Shown here in pieces: positions 1 through 8,967 of a DNA stretch of 64,000 nt. Position numbers and translations under genes: made by a program. Source of the DNA: Saccharothrix saharensis. Lineage in GTDB: Bacteria; Actinomycetota; Actinomycetes; Mycobacteriales; Pseudonocardiaceae. The notes under the pieces were generated by a model. It ran no database searches. It was not told the origin of the DNA and saw nothing but the letters and a program-made list of their open reading frames with translations. Numbering within the stretch: position 1 is the stretch's first letter; each line of letters opens with the position of its first letter. Location: positions 1,736,001-1,800,000 of the forward strand of contig NZ_VFPP01000001.1 of NCBI RefSeq assembly GCF_006716745.1, in the 5' to 3' direction.

Positions 1-990
1 GTCGTCTACCCGAAGCACTGGCAGATGACGGTGTGGGACCCGACCTACCAGAAGGCGTGGAGCGAGGCGGTCACCGCCGAGGTCGTGGCGCAGGGCTGGG
101 ACGGCGTGTTCGCCGACAACGACTTCAGCTCCCTGAGGTACTACTCGTCCGCGGTGCTCAAGGGCACGGCGGACGCGGCCGAGTCCGACCGGGTGATCCG
201 CGAGGGCATGGACACGTTCCTCACCACGGCCGGTGACGCGCTGCACAAGGCCGGGAAGATGCTGATCCCGAACGTGTCCGAATCCCACCTGACCGCGGGA
301 CGGTGGACGGCGCACTCGCGCTACGACGGCGCGATGGAGGAGAACTTCGGCCTGCGCGACACCGGCACGGGTGAACTGCTCACGTTCAAGGGCAACGAGT
401 GGAAGGAGCTGCGGTCCCAGGCCGCGCTCGGCGAGACGTGGCTGCTGCTGATCACCCACACCAAGGGTGCGCGGGAGGAACGCGTCGGGTACGCCACGGC
501 GGCGCTGCTGGCGAGCCCGCACACCTGCTGGTCCGGCGCGACCACGAGGGACTACCGCGACCCGGACTGGTCGAAGTACCAGGACGCGGAGCTGGGCGAG
601 GCGACGGAGACCGCGAACCGGCTGCCGTCGGGCGTGTGGGACCGCCGGTTCACCGGCGGGTACGTGGCGGTGAACCCGACCGGGAAGTCCGCGCGGGTCA
701 CGCCACCGCCCGGGTTGGTCAACGTCGACGGCGGTGCCGCCGCGCCGACCACGATCGAGCTGGCCTCCGGTGACGCCGTGATCCTCGTGAACCCCGCGGG
801 ACCCACGCCGACCGCGACCACTCCGGCGACCACCACGACCACCACGACCACCACGACGCAGCCGGGCACCACGACCACGACGACCACCACGGACCCGACC
901 ACCACGACCACCGAGCCGACGACAACGACGACGACGGCCACCACCGAGCCGACCACGACCACTACGTCGTCGCCGAGTCCCACCCCATGA
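1..990 (+). CDS. GHL15-type putative glycoside hydrolase, 3' part
   Basis: The reading frame is open from base 1, so the 5' end lies outside the window; the visible part is 329 codons. The segment VVYPKHWQMTVWD, then QGWDGVFADND and a later LIPNVSESH, resembles the TIM-barrel 'hypothetical glycosyl hydrolase 15' family, with the acidic GVFADND strand as the probable active-site loop. After about residue 265 the protein becomes an almost pure Thr/Pro tail of about 60 residues (positions 800-987). Such tails are typical of secreted actinobacterial hydrolases and are often O-mannosylated. The last 29 bases overlap the convergent glycosyltransferase gene. Its place at the edge of a polysaccharide locus suggests it trims or degrades a surface polysaccharide, but the substrate is unknown. 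The signal peptide cannot be seen. Confidence 0.75.
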   Translation, partial: VVYPKHWQMTVWDPTYQKAWSEAVTAEVVAQGWDGVFADNDFSSLRYYSSAVLKGTADAAESDRVIREGMDTFLTTAGDALHKAGKMLIPNVSESHLTAGRWTAHSRYDGAMEENFGLRDTGTGELLTFKGNEWKELRSQAALGETWLLLITHTKGAREERVGYATAALLASPHTCWSGATTRDYRDPDWSKYQDAELGEATETANRLPSGVWDRRFTGGYVAVNPTGKSARVTPPPGLVNVDGGAAAPTTIELASGDAVILVNPAGPTPTATTPATTTTTTTTTTQPGTTTTTTTTDPTTTTTEPTTTTTTATTEPTTTTTSSPSPTP

Positions 991-2080
991 GGTCGCGGTA
1001 GAGGTCGAGGTGCCGCCGCGCGCACACGTGCGGCGCGAACCGCTCGCGGGCCCGTTCGGCGAGCGACAGCCCGATCCGGGCCGGGTCGGGCTCGGCGAAC
1101 AGCGCGCGCAACCGGGCGGCCAACTGGTCGACGTCGCCCGGCTCGGCGAGCGCACCGGCCGAGCCCACCGGCCCGAGCATGTCGGCGACCCCGCCGGTGT
1201 CCGTCGCCACCACGGGCTTGCCCGCCGCCATCGCCTCGGCCACCACCAGCGGCTGCTGCTCCATCGTGGACGGCAGCACGAGCGCGTCGTGGTGCCGCAG
1301 CAGCTCTGGCACGTCGGCCCGGAAGCCGAGGAACTCGACCCGCCCGCCCAACGCGCCCGCCAACGCCTCGGCCCGCGCCCGCTCCGGCCCGTCACCCACC
1401 ACGGTCAACGTGGCGTCCGCCGGCATCACGCCCGGCAGCGCCAACGCCGCCAGCAGCGCCGCCAACCCCTTGCGCTCCACCAGCAACCCCACGAACACCA
1501 ACCGCCGCACGGGCCCGACGGGCGGCTGCACGTGCGCGGGTTCCACGCAGTTGTCGATGTGCGCCAACCGGGTGGCGGGCACCCGCAACCGGGCCGACAG
1601 GAACCGCCCCATCGCCGGCGCGGGCACGACCGTGCGGTGCACGGCCCGCGCCACCACGGCGTCCGCCGCGAGCACGGTCCGCGTGTACGCCGACGGCGGC
1701 ACGGCCCGCGGCACGCCCCGGAACCACTCCTCCCCCACGTCGTCCGGCACGCCGTGGTAGGTCTGGAGCACCTTGTGCCGCCACCGCAGCCCGGCGCTGA
1801 CCAGCCCGGCCCGCCGGTCCTGCGCGTGCACCACGTCCGGCCGCCACGCCCGCACCAGCGCCCGCGCCCGCCGCCCGGCCCGGACGTCCGCCTTGTCGCC
1901 CACCTCGACGACCTCGTGGTGCCCGGCCAGCACGTCCGCGCCCCGTCGCGGCACCGGCCCGAACACGCGCACGTCCGCCTCACCGGACGCGATCAGCGCC
2001 CGCGCCAGCCGCACCGTGACGTCCACCGGCCCGCCGCTGTCCTGGGTCAGCACGTACGCGACCCGCAGCCGCCCCTTCAC
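962..2080 (-). CDS. GT4-family glycosyltransferase
   Basis: A 372-aa GT-B fold glycosyltransferase of family GT4, predicted to transfer a sugar from a nucleotide donor to a lipid-linked polysaccharide intermediate on the cytoplasmic side. The N-terminal Rossmann half begins RLRVAYVLTQDSGGPVDVT. The C-terminal donor-binding half carries the retaining-GT signature EQQPLVVAE (E-x7-E) followed by AAGKPVVATDTGG. The GTG start at 2080 overlaps the upstream gene's stop in a GTGA junction, so it is translationally coupled. It is the last gene of the nine-gene minus-strand polysaccharide operon, and its 3' end overlaps the convergent glycosidase by 29 bases. Sugar specificity cannot be read from the sequence. 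Confidence 0.88.
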   Translation of the reverse strand: MKGRLRVAYVLTQDSGGPVDVTVRLARALIASGEADVRVFGPVPRRGADVLAGHHEVVEVGDKADVRAGRRARALVRAWRPDVVHAQDRRAGLVSAGLRWRHKVLQTYHGVPDDVGEEWFRGVPRAVPPSAYTRTVLAADAVVARAVHRTVVPAPAMGRFLSARLRVPATRLAHIDNCVEPAHVQPPVGPVRRLVFVGLLVERKGLAALLAALALPGVMPADATLTVVGDGPERARAEALAGALGGRVEFLGFRADVPELLRHHDALVLPSTMEQQPLVVAEAMAAGKPVVATDTGGVADMLGPVGSAGALAEPGDVDQLAARLRALFAEPDPARIGLSLAERARERFAPHVCARRHLDLYRDLMGWDSATT

Positions 2081-3165
2081 CGCGCGCCCACCAGCACCTC
2101 GTCGACCAGCGTCGCGACCTGGTCGGCCACCTGGCGCCGGTCGAACAGCAGCTCCACCCGCCGCCGCCCGTGCGCGCCCTCCAGGTCCGCCGCCGACGGG
2201 TCGGCGAGCCGCACCGCGACCGCCTCGGCCAACCCGGCGACGTCACCGGCGGGCAGCACCGCGCCCGCCTCGCCGACGCTCTGCCGCACGCCGCTGACGT
2301 CGAACGCCACCACGGAACGCCCGCACGCCATCGCCTCCAGCGGCACCAGCGCCATGCCCTCCTCGCGGGACGGCAGCACGACCACGTCGGCGGCGGCGTA
2401 GAAGTCGGCGACCGCGTCGTCCGCGCCCCACCAGCGCACGGACTCGTCGTCGCACGCCGCGCGCCACCGCTGCGCCATCGGGCCGTCGCCGACCAGCACC
2501 AGCCGCGCGTCCGGCACCTGCGCCCGCACCAGCGGCCAGGCGGCGAGGAGCTGGTCCTGCCCCTTGTAGGGCACGAGCCGACCCACGCACACCGCCGTGG
2601 GCACGTCCGGCAGCCCCAGCCGGGCCCGCGCCGCGGCCCGGTCGCCGGGGTGGAACCGCTCGACGTCCACGCCGTTGCACACGACCTCCGCCGACCCGCG
2701 CACCCCGGCGGCACGCCCGGCGGCCAGTTCGTCGTCGCTCACGCACACGAGCCGGTGCGTCCACCGCGCCGCGACCCGTTCCCAGATCCGGGCCGCCCGC
2801 GACACGACGCCGCCGGCGCTCTGGAACGACCACATGTGCGGCTGGAACAGCGTCGGCCGACGCCCGCGCACCACCAGCCGGCCGACCATGCCGGCCTTGG
2901 AGCTGTGCAGGTGCACGACGTCGGCCCCGATGTCGCGCAGCAGGCGCCGGAGCCGGACCGCCTCCCCGGCCACCGAGAGCCCCGGGTGCCGCCCGGCGCG
3001 CCACGTCCGCACGTCCACGCCCACGGCGCGCACCCGGTCGGCGAGCGGACCCGGCGGGCACACCACGACCACCGACCACCCGAGGTCCCGTTGCGCGCGC
3101 ACCAGCTCCAGCACCACCGCCGCCACGCCACCCGTGACGGGCTGGCTCACGTGCACCACCCTCAC
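2077..3165 (-). CDS. GT4-family glycosyltransferase
   Basis: A 362-aa glycosyltransferase, GT4. It opens with VRVVHVSQPVTGGVAAVV (the Gly-rich acceptor-side loop) and contains HLHSSKAGMVGRL, VCNGVDVERF and the E-x7-E donor motif EEGMALVPLE, then ACGRSVVAFDVSG. The open frame runs further upstream, but the GTG at 3165 is preferred: it overlaps the flippase stop as GTGA and puts the Rossmann strand right at the N-terminus, as in relatives. Its neighbours (flippase upstream, second GT4 downstream) place it in the repeat-unit assembly step of the exopolysaccharide pathway. Likely cytosolic and membrane-associated; donor and acceptor unknown. Confidence 0.88.
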   Translation of the reverse strand: MRVVHVSQPVTGGVAAVVLELVRAQRDLGWSVVVVCPPGPLADRVRAVGVDVRTWRAGRHPGLSVAGEAVRLRRLLRDIGADVVHLHSSKAGMVGRLVVRGRRPTLFQPHMWSFQSAGGVVSRAARIWERVAARWTHRLVCVSDDELAAGRAAGVRGSAEVVCNGVDVERFHPGDRAAARARLGLPDVPTAVCVGRLVPYKGQDQLLAAWPLVRAQVPDARLVLVGDGPMAQRWRAACDDESVRWWGADDAVADFYAAADVVVLPSREEGMALVPLEAMACGRSVVAFDVSGVRQSVGEAGAVLPAGDVAGLAEAVAVRLADPSAADLEGAHGRRRVELLFDRRQVADQVATLVDEVLVGAR

Positions 3166-4592
3166 CGGCGCACCACCTCCCGGTTCGCCACCAGCACGAC
3201 CACGCCGCACACCACCGCCAACACGACCCCTTCACCGAGCGCGGCCACCACCGAGCCGGGTGGCCCGAACACGTCACCGACCGAGGACGACACCGCCGCG
3301 CAGCAGCCCGCCGCCGCGACCACCCCGACGCCACCGCGGGCCAGGGCGGGCAGCGGCGGGCCGATCCCCCGCCGCGCCAACGCCCACCACGTGCACGGCA
3401 CGAGCAGCCACGCCGCGGCGACCTGGACCACCGCGACCGCCACCACGCCGTGCCGGGTGGCCAGGAGCAGCCCGCCGACCAGCAGCACCAGGTGGGTCAC
3501 CTCCAGCGCCAGGTAGCGGCGGGCGTGCCCGGCGGCCTTGAGCACCTGGTACCACACGTGCAGCAGGCCGATCCCCAAGCCGTACAGGCACAGCAGCGCC
3601 AGCGGCACGGCCGCGTCAGACCACCGCGCGCCGAACACCACGACCCGGTCGGCCACCGCCGCCGTCACCGCGTACAGCCCGCCGGTCACCGCGAGGACCG
3701 CCGCGGTGGCCCGTCCGACCACTTCGGACAGCGGTTCCCCGTCCCGGACCAGCTTGGCGCACAACGGCAGCACCACTCCGCCGATGACGACCGCGACGAG
3801 GATGTACGGCACCCAGGCGATCCGGTACGCCAACGAGTACACGCCGACCGCCTCCGGCCCGTGCACCCGCGCGATGGCCAGGTAGTCCAGGTTGATCAGC
3901 AGCACCGCGACCAGCGCGCCCGGCCCGACCAGCGCGATCCACCGCACCGCCTCGGCCGCCGCGTCCGCGTCCCACGCGGGCCGCACCCGCACGCCCACCA
4001 CGACGCCCAGCACGGGTTGCGCGACCGCCGTGCACAGCAGGCCGATCACGAGCGAGTGCGGTCCGGCGCCGGCCACCGCGAGCGCGATCGTCACCGCCGC
4101 GCCGAGCACCGCGCCGCCCGCGTCGGGCAGCAGCCGACGCCGGAAGTCGAGGTCCCGGTGCAGCAGCCCCATCTGCACGCCGGCCACCGCCGAGAACGGC
4201 AGGCTCACCGCCGCCAGCCGCAGCAGCGGCGCCGCCGACGGCGCGTCCAGCGCGTGCGCGACGCCGTCGGCCGCGAGCACGAGTCCCGCCGCCAGCACCG
4301 CGCCGGTGCCCGCGCTGAGCACGAGCAACGTGCCGGCCATGCGGCGCGGGTCGCGCCCGGTGCGGCTGACCACGTCGTAGACGCCCATCGACTGGATCAC
4401 CTGGCCGATGTTGACCAGCGCCACGGCCAGCGCCACCAGCCCCAGGCCCTCCTCGGTGAGGAACGCGGCCAGCACCAGCGTGACGGCCATCTGGCTGCCC
4501 TTGCCGACCAGGTTGACCAGGAACAGCCACAGCGAGCCGCGCACGGCCCGCCGGCCGACCGGTGTCACGTCCGGACCGTGCCGAGGGGTCAC
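3162..4592 (-). CDS. Oligosaccharide flippase (Wzx/MOP-type)
   Basis: A hydrophobic protein of about 476 aa with 12-14 predicted membrane segments, starting with GSLWLFLVNLVGKGSQM, the typical first helix of polysaccharide-transporter (MOP superfamily) proteins. Its role would be to flip the lipid-linked repeat unit across the membrane. The open frame extends to 4823, but that stretch is Arg-rich and overlaps the preceding gene. The GTG at 4592 makes a GTGA overlap with the upstream stop. A second in-frame GTG sits 24 bases later at 4568, inside a tandem repeat, so the exact start is uncertain. Gene context (GTs, ligase, co-polymerase) supports the call. Confidence 0.85.
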   Translation of the reverse strand: MTPRHGPDVTPVGRRAVRGSLWLFLVNLVGKGSQMAVTLVLAAFLTEEGLGLVALAVALVNIGQVIQSMGVYDVVSRTGRDPRRMAGTLLVLSAGTGAVLAAGLVLAADGVAHALDAPSAAPLLRLAAVSLPFSAVAGVQMGLLHRDLDFRRRLLPDAGGAVLGAAVTIALAVAGAGPHSLVIGLLCTAVAQPVLGVVVGVRVRPAWDADAAAEAVRWIALVGPGALVAVLLINLDYLAIARVHGPEAVGVYSLAYRIAWVPYILVAVVIGGVVLPLCAKLVRDGEPLSEVVGRATAAVLAVTGGLYAVTAAVADRVVVFGARWSDAAVPLALLCLYGLGIGLLHVWYQVLKAAGHARRYLALEVTHLVLLVGGLLLATRHGVVAVAVVQVAAAWLLVPCTWWALARRGIGPPLPALARGGVGVVAAAGCCAAVSSSVGDVFGPPGSVVAALGEGVVLAVVCGVVVLVANREVVRR

Positions 4593-4611
4593 GTCCGGAC
4601 CGTGCCGACGG
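4564..4611. repeat. 24-bp tandem duplication at a gene junction
   Basis: Two adjacent 24-bp copies (4564-4587 and 4588-4611) differ at one base. Each carries on the minus strand a GTG codon followed by ACCCC. The upstream copy overlaps the stop of the GT87-like gene and the start of the flippase. Because 24 is a multiple of three, the duplication keeps the frame and gives the flippase two alternative GTG starts, 8 codons apart. Confidence 0.85.
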
Positions 4612-5851
4612 CCGAGCACCGGCGGGTCGCCGCGAACACCGCCGCCAACGCCCACGCCGCCACGACGGCGACGCCGTCGACCGTCACGTCGACCCGTGCG
4701 CTCGACACCTCCCGGACGGCCTCGCTGACGAAGTGCAGGTGCGCGAACGGGACCAGCAGCAGCACCACCGACAGCCCGAGCCGCCAGTCGCGCTCGCACT
4801 TGCGCCGCCACCACACCACGCACACCGCCACCAGCGACGGCACGGCGATCAGCACGTCACCGGGCTGGTGCACGATGGCGGCCACCACCGCCAGGCACGT
4901 CAGCAGGTCCGCGGCGGCGGGCTGGCCCATCCGGTCCAGCCGGCGCACCAGCACCGCGCTCGCCACCAGCACGCCCGCCAGCGCCAGCGGTTCCGCGCCT
5001 CCCGGCAGCCAGCCCGTGACGCGGTAGAACACGGCCGCGGCGTCGACCCGCTGCGCCGTCATCGAGTCCACCGCCCCGTACGCGGTCTCGCCCGCGTGCG
5101 CCAGGTTCACCGCGATGACGTCCAGGAACGGACCCACCCCGCCGCCGCGCACCACCAGCGGCACCACCGCGACCGTGCTCGCGAGCGCCGCCACCGCCGT
5201 GCCGGTCACCGCCACCCGCTGCGACCCGCGCACGAAAAGCAGCACCGCGAGCGGCAGGCCGAACTGCGGCTTGAGCCACGCCAGGGCCAGCGCGACCGCC
5301 GCCCACTTCGGCGCGTCGCGGCGGGCCAGCAACGCGCCCGCCGCGCCGACCGCGATCAGCGGGTTCACCTGGCCGACGTACAGCTGCGCCTTGCCGACCT
5401 GGCTGAGCACGAGCAGGGTCGCGATCACCGCGGTGCCCAGGGCGAGCGGCACGTGAGGGCGCAACCGGCCGGCGGCGAGCACCGCCAGGGCGACCAGCAG
5501 CACCAGGGACGCCAGCGTGAACGCCACCGCGCCGACCCGGTAGCCCGGCAGCGCGAACGGCGCGTGCAGCACCAGGTGGTAGGGCTGGTAGAGGTTGAAG
5601 GCCTGCCGCACCGGCCAGTGCTCGAACATCGTCGCCGGCAGGTACGGGTTGCCGCCCGCCAGGAACTCGCGGATCGGGAAGTACAGCGCGTCCCGGAAGT
5701 CCTGGAGGCGTTCCTCGGGCAGGTTGGCCCACGTGGGGACCGGCGCCTGCCACGACGGGCGCAGCGCGCGCCACGCCGCCGCCGCGCCGAGCACCGCCGC
5801 CAGCGCGGTGAGCAGCCGCGCCTTGTCCTTCACCACCGCGGTCTTCAGCAC
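4589..5851 (-). CDS. GT87-like polyprenyl-phosphate-sugar mannosyltransferase (GT-C)
   Basis: A 420-aa integral membrane protein with about 10 hydrophobic helices and the look of the DUF2029/GT87 family, GT-C enzymes that use polyprenyl-phosphomannose outside the membrane. After the first helix there is an extracytoplasmic loop with acidic residues and aromatic NPYLP and NLYQPYHL segments. Later come LSQVGKAQLYVGQVNPL and ALAWLKPQFGLPL, which are hallmarks of the family. The GTG start at 5851 overlaps the end of the Wzz-like gene by 7 bases. In this operon it probably decorates the exported polysaccharide or lipid. Mannose use is family knowledge, not shown here. Confidence 0.78.
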   Translation of the reverse strand: MLKTAVVKDKARLLTALAAVLGAAAAWRALRPSWQAPVPTWANLPEERLQDFRDALYFPIREFLAGGNPYLPATMFEHWPVRQAFNLYQPYHLVLHAPFALPGYRVGAVAFTLASLVLLVALAVLAAGRLRPHVPLALGTAVIATLLVLSQVGKAQLYVGQVNPLIAVGAAGALLARRDAPKWAAVALALAWLKPQFGLPLAVLLFVRGSQRVAVTGTAVAALASTVAVVPLVVRGGGVGPFLDVIAVNLAHAGETAYGAVDSMTAQRVDAAAVFYRVTGWLPGGAEPLALAGVLVASAVLVRRLDRMGQPAAADLLTCLAVVAAIVHQPGDVLIAVPSLVAVCVVWWRRKCERDWRLGLSVVLLLVPFAHLHFVSEAVREVSSARVDVTVDGVAVVAAWALAAVFAATRRCSAVGTVRT

Positions 5852-6756
5852 GTCACCACCGCCACCAGGGTCGCCGTGGCCGGCAGCGCGCCGACCACCG
5901 TCGCCAGCTCGTCCTGCGGTCCGCCGTCCGGCACGACCGCGATCACCGCGTCACCGTCGGCGGGCTCGCCGGTCTTGTCCGGCAGCTCCGCGGCCAGCTC
6001 CTCGGCGCGTTCGGCCAGGCCCGGCACCACGGCGACCACGCGCGCGGGCCGTGCCGACGCCTCGCACAGCAGCGCCAGCCGTCGCGCCAGGTCCGGGTCG
6101 TCGTCGGGCAGCACGGCCACCGGTCGTCGCACGCCACCGGCGGTGAGCGCGGCGCGCACCAGGTCGCGCGGCCGGGTCCGGCGCAGGTGTCCGACGGCGT
6201 GCGCGGCCAGGCCCGCCAGCACGCCGGCGATCAGCGCGAGGCCGTAGGCCAGCGGGCGGTCCGGTGCGACCTGCGTGGTCTCGGGCCGGTCGAGCAGGCG
6301 CAGCCGGGCGACGGGCGCGAACAGGCCGGCGTCCACCACGGTCTGCGCGATCCGGGTCGCGGCCTGCGCGGCCCGGTCGGCGGTGTCGGCCCGGACCGAC
6401 AGCCGCGCCAGGCCGGACGCGGGCACGAGTTCCACGGACACGCGGCGCGCCAGGTCGTCGGCGGTGGTGCCCAGCTCGTCGGCCGCCGCCCGCAGCACCG
6501 TGGGGGTGCGGGCGACCTCGACCAGCGCGGGCAGCGACAGGGCGACCACCTCGCCGAAGCCGCCGGGCGGTGGCTGTTCCGGGTCGCCGACGGCCGGGAC
6601 GGCGAGCAGACCGACGCGGCTCTCGTACTCCTTGCCCGCCACTTCGACGGCCACCACCACGGCGACCGCGACCAGCAGCGCGACCGCGACGCTGAACGCC
6701 AGGGGGCGCTTCAGGACGTCCGGGACGCGCAGGTCGCGCAACACGCTCAGATCCAT
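5845..6756 (-). CDS. Wzz-like polysaccharide co-polymerase (no kinase domain)
   Basis: A 303-aa protein beginning MDLSVLRDLRVPDVLKRPLAF. It has a first transmembrane helix (about residues 20-42), an extracytoplasmic region of about 130 residues with the chain-length-determinant feel (VALSLPALVEVARTPTVLRAA, SVRADTADRAAQAA), and a second helix around residues 175-195. A cytosolic C-terminal part follows with a weak P-loop-less Rossmann pattern (RVVAVVPG). No Walker A or tyrosine-rich tail is visible, so it is a co-polymerase rather than a full BY-kinase. The ATG at 6756 shares one base with the upstream stop (TGATG). It should set chain length together with the O-antigen-ligase-like polymerase encoded two genes upstream. 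Confidence 0.72.
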   Translation of the reverse strand: MDLSVLRDLRVPDVLKRPLAFSVAVALLVAVAVVVAVEVAGKEYESRVGLLAVPAVGDPEQPPPGGFGEVVALSLPALVEVARTPTVLRAAADELGTTADDLARRVSVELVPASGLARLSVRADTADRAAQAATRIAQTVVDAGLFAPVARLRLLDRPETTQVAPDRPLAYGLALIAGVLAGLAAHAVGHLRRTRPRDLVRAALTAGGVRRPVAVLPDDDPDLARRLALLCEASARPARVVAVVPGLAERAEELAAELPDKTGEPADGDAVIAVVPDGGPQDELATVVGALPATATLVAVVTC

Positions 6757-7826
6757 CAGGACGCTCCTATCGCGGTGCGCAGCAGTTCGTCGTAGGACCG
6801 CATCAGCAGACGCGGGTCGTGCTCGCGGTGCACGGACGCCAGGCCTTCCTCGGCCAGTCGGGCACGCGCTCCGGGGTCGAACAGCAGCGACCTCAGCGCG
6901 TCGGCCGTCGCGCCCGGGTCGCGGCGCGGCACCACCAGCCCGCCGCCACCGGCCAGCGCCTGCCGCACGCCGTCCACGTCGGTCGCGACCACGGGACGCC
7001 CGGCGGCCAGCGACTCCAGCACCGCGACCGGCATGCCCTCCCAGTCGCTGGTGAGCACGGTGACGTCGGCGGCGGCGAGCAGGTCGGGCACGTCGCACCG
7101 GTTGCCCAGGAACCGGACCCGGTCGGAGATGCCCAGCTCGGCGGCGCGCTGCCGCAGCTCGTCGCGGAGGCTGCCGTCGCCCGCGAGCCACAGCACGGCG
7201 TCGTCGTCCACCTTCGCCCACGCCTCCAGCAGCACGTCGTGCCGCTTCTGGGGTTCCAGCCGGGCCGGGCACAGCGCGACCGGCGCGTCCGGCGCGACGC
7301 CGTGCACCGCGCGGACCGCGGTGCGGTCCACCCGTTCGGGTTGCGGGAACACCGCGTTCGGGATCACCACCGGGTCGGGCAGGCCCGCCGCGCGCAGCCG
7401 GTCGGCGGTGGCGTCGGCGACCGCGACGACCGTGCGGGAGGTGTGCTTGAGGATGCGCGCCGCGCCGGTGTAGTCGGTGTCCGCGACGCCGTGGAACACC
7501 GTCAGCAGCGGCAGTTTCCGCGGCAGCGCGGCCAGGCGCGCGACGAGGCTGGCGGACACGTTGTGCGCCAGCACGACCTGCGGCCGGAAGGTGCGGATCG
7601 CGGCCTTGGTGGCCGTGGTCGCGCGCAGCACACCGGTCGCCCTGCGCTGGGCCACCGGCACGGTGAACGTCGGCACGCCGCACGCGCGCAACGCCTCGGC
7701 CCGGTGCCCGCCGCCGCTGGCCACGGCCGACTGCCAGCCGTAGTGGGCGCCGGAGCGGGCCATCCCGGCGACGAGCGCTTCGGCGCCGCCGGTTCCCATC
7801 TCACTGATCACGTGGAGCACACGCAA
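6756..7826 (-). CDS. GT4-family glycosyltransferase
   Basis: A 356-aa retaining glycosyltransferase. It opens RVLHVISEMGTGGAEALVAG, a classic GT4 acceptor loop, and contains VVLAHNVSASL, VVIPNAVFPQPER, CPARLEPQKRHDVLLEAW (the start of the donor domain) and the E-x7-E motif EGMPVAVLE followed by AAGRPVVATDVDG. The likely start is a TTG at 7826; the GTG two codons later is an alternative. The first 26 bases overlap the end of the preceding O-antigen-ligase-like gene, so expression is probably coupled. It belongs to the polysaccharide assembly set. Specificity unknown. Confidence 0.87.
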   Translation of the reverse strand: MRVLHVISEMGTGGAEALVAGMARSGAHYGWQSAVASGGGHRAEALRACGVPTFTVPVAQRRATGVLRATTATKAAIRTFRPQVVLAHNVSASLVARLAALPRKLPLLTVFHGVADTDYTGAARILKHTSRTVVAVADATADRLRAAGLPDPVVIPNAVFPQPERVDRTAVRAVHGVAPDAPVALCPARLEPQKRHDVLLEAWAKVDDDAVLWLAGDGSLRDELRQRAAELGISDRVRFLGNRCDVPDLLAAADVTVLTSDWEGMPVAVLESLAAGRPVVATDVDGVRQALAGGGGLVVPRRDPGATADALRSLLFDPGARARLAEEGLASVHREHDPRLLMRSYDELLRTAIGAS

Positions 7827-8967
7827 CGTCGCTCGTCCTCCTCAGACGCAGGTCGGCCGCGGCCACGACCGCGACCAGCGACCACAACGGCAGGTAGTAC
7901 TGCTGGGACAGGAAGGTCGAGGCGACCACGACGGCGATCAGGGAGGCCTGCACGGCGAGGACCGGCATCGGGTCGGGGGTGGTGCGGCGCACGCGTTCGC
8001 TGACGACGGCGGTGAGCGCCAGGAGCGCGACGAACAGGGCGAAGCCGGGCACGCCCAGTTCGGCCGCGACCTCCAGGTACATGTTGTGCGCCACCGGGCT
8101 CTGCTCGTCGATCTCGGCGTTGCGGGAGGCGGCCGGGTAGCCCTCGCGGAACCCGCCCGGTCCGACGCCGAGGGCGGGGTGGTCGGCGACCATCCGCGCG
8201 GCGGCCTGCCAGCGCAGCTCGCGGGTGTCCACGTTGGTCCCGGCGACGTGGGTCTTCTCCCGCACCGCCCGGTCCAGCTCCGGGCCGGCGAACAGCACGG
8301 CGGCGACGCCGAGCACGGCCAGCGCGGCCACTCCGCCCGCCAGCGCCCGCAGCGGCAGCGCGCGGCGGGCCAGCAGCCACGCCACGGCGGCGGTGAGGGC
8401 GAGCGCGCCGCCCCGGGAGAACGTGGCCGCCGCGCCGGCCGCGAGGACGACGGCCGCCACGGCGGTCAGGGCGCGGTGGCGCAGGGCGACCAGCAGCGGC
8501 AGCGCGGCGACGAGGAAGTAGGCGAGGTCGTTCGGGTCCTCCAACGGGCCGGCGGCCCGCGTCTGCCCTTCGGCGACCATGCCGAGCAGCGCGCCCACGG
8601 CGGCGACGACGGCGCCCGCCACGCTCGCGGCGAGCACCGCGCGGACCGGCACCTCGCGGGACACGACGTCGATCAGCACCACGGCGACCACCAGGAACGG
8701 CAGCCAGCGCAGGGCGTACCCGGTCGCGTACGGGCCGCCCGCGTGCACCGCCCAGGACGCGAGCAGCACGACCGCGAGCGCGGCGAGGACCAGGTGCGCG
8801 GGGTGCGGCTCGGGGGCCCGGCGTTGCCGCACGCGCACGACGGCCCAGGTGGCGACGAGCAGCGCGGGCGGCACCTTGGCCAGGTGGCCGTGGACCTGCA
8901 GCAGGTAGCCCTCCAGCGGCGCGACGAACACCGTCGTGCAGGTCAGGGCCCGCACCAGCCAGGTCAT
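7801..8967 (-). CDS. O-antigen ligase/polymerase-like membrane protein
   Basis: A 388-aa polytopic membrane protein (10-12 helices) of the O-antigen ligase (Wzy_C) type. Visible marks are the periplasmic-loop residues in EDPNDLAYFLVAALP and FSRGGALALTAAV, then the large loop ADHPALGVGPGGFREGYP...EQSPVAHNMYLEVAAELG, in which the HNxxLE motif is the family hallmark. It would join or polymerise lipid-linked repeat units on the outer face of the membrane. The ATG at 8967 forms an ATGA overlap with the deacetylase stop. The long open frame extending upstream lies inside the deacetylase gene and is out of phase with it. Confidence 0.85.
   Translation of the reverse strand: MTWLVRALTCTTVFVAPLEGYLLQVHGHLAKVPPALLVATWAVVRVRQRRAPEPHPAHLVLAALAVVLLASWAVHAGGPYATGYALRWLPFLVVAVVLIDVVSREVPVRAVLAASVAGAVVAAVGALLGMVAEGQTRAAGPLEDPNDLAYFLVAALPLLVALRHRALTAVAAVVLAAGAAATFSRGGALALTAAVAWLLARRALPLRALAGGVAALAVLGVAAVLFAGPELDRAVREKTHVAGTNVDTRELRWQAAARMVADHPALGVGPGGFREGYPAASRNAEIDEQSPVAHNMYLEVAAELGVPGFALFVALLALTAVVSERVRRTTPDPMPVLAVQASLIAVVVASTFLSQQYYLPLWSLVAVVAAADLRLRRTSDVACAPRDQ

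Noticed and set aside
552-1025. A Val-rich 157-codon minus frame
   Set aside because: It is the antisense of the Thr-codon run in the glycosidase tail.
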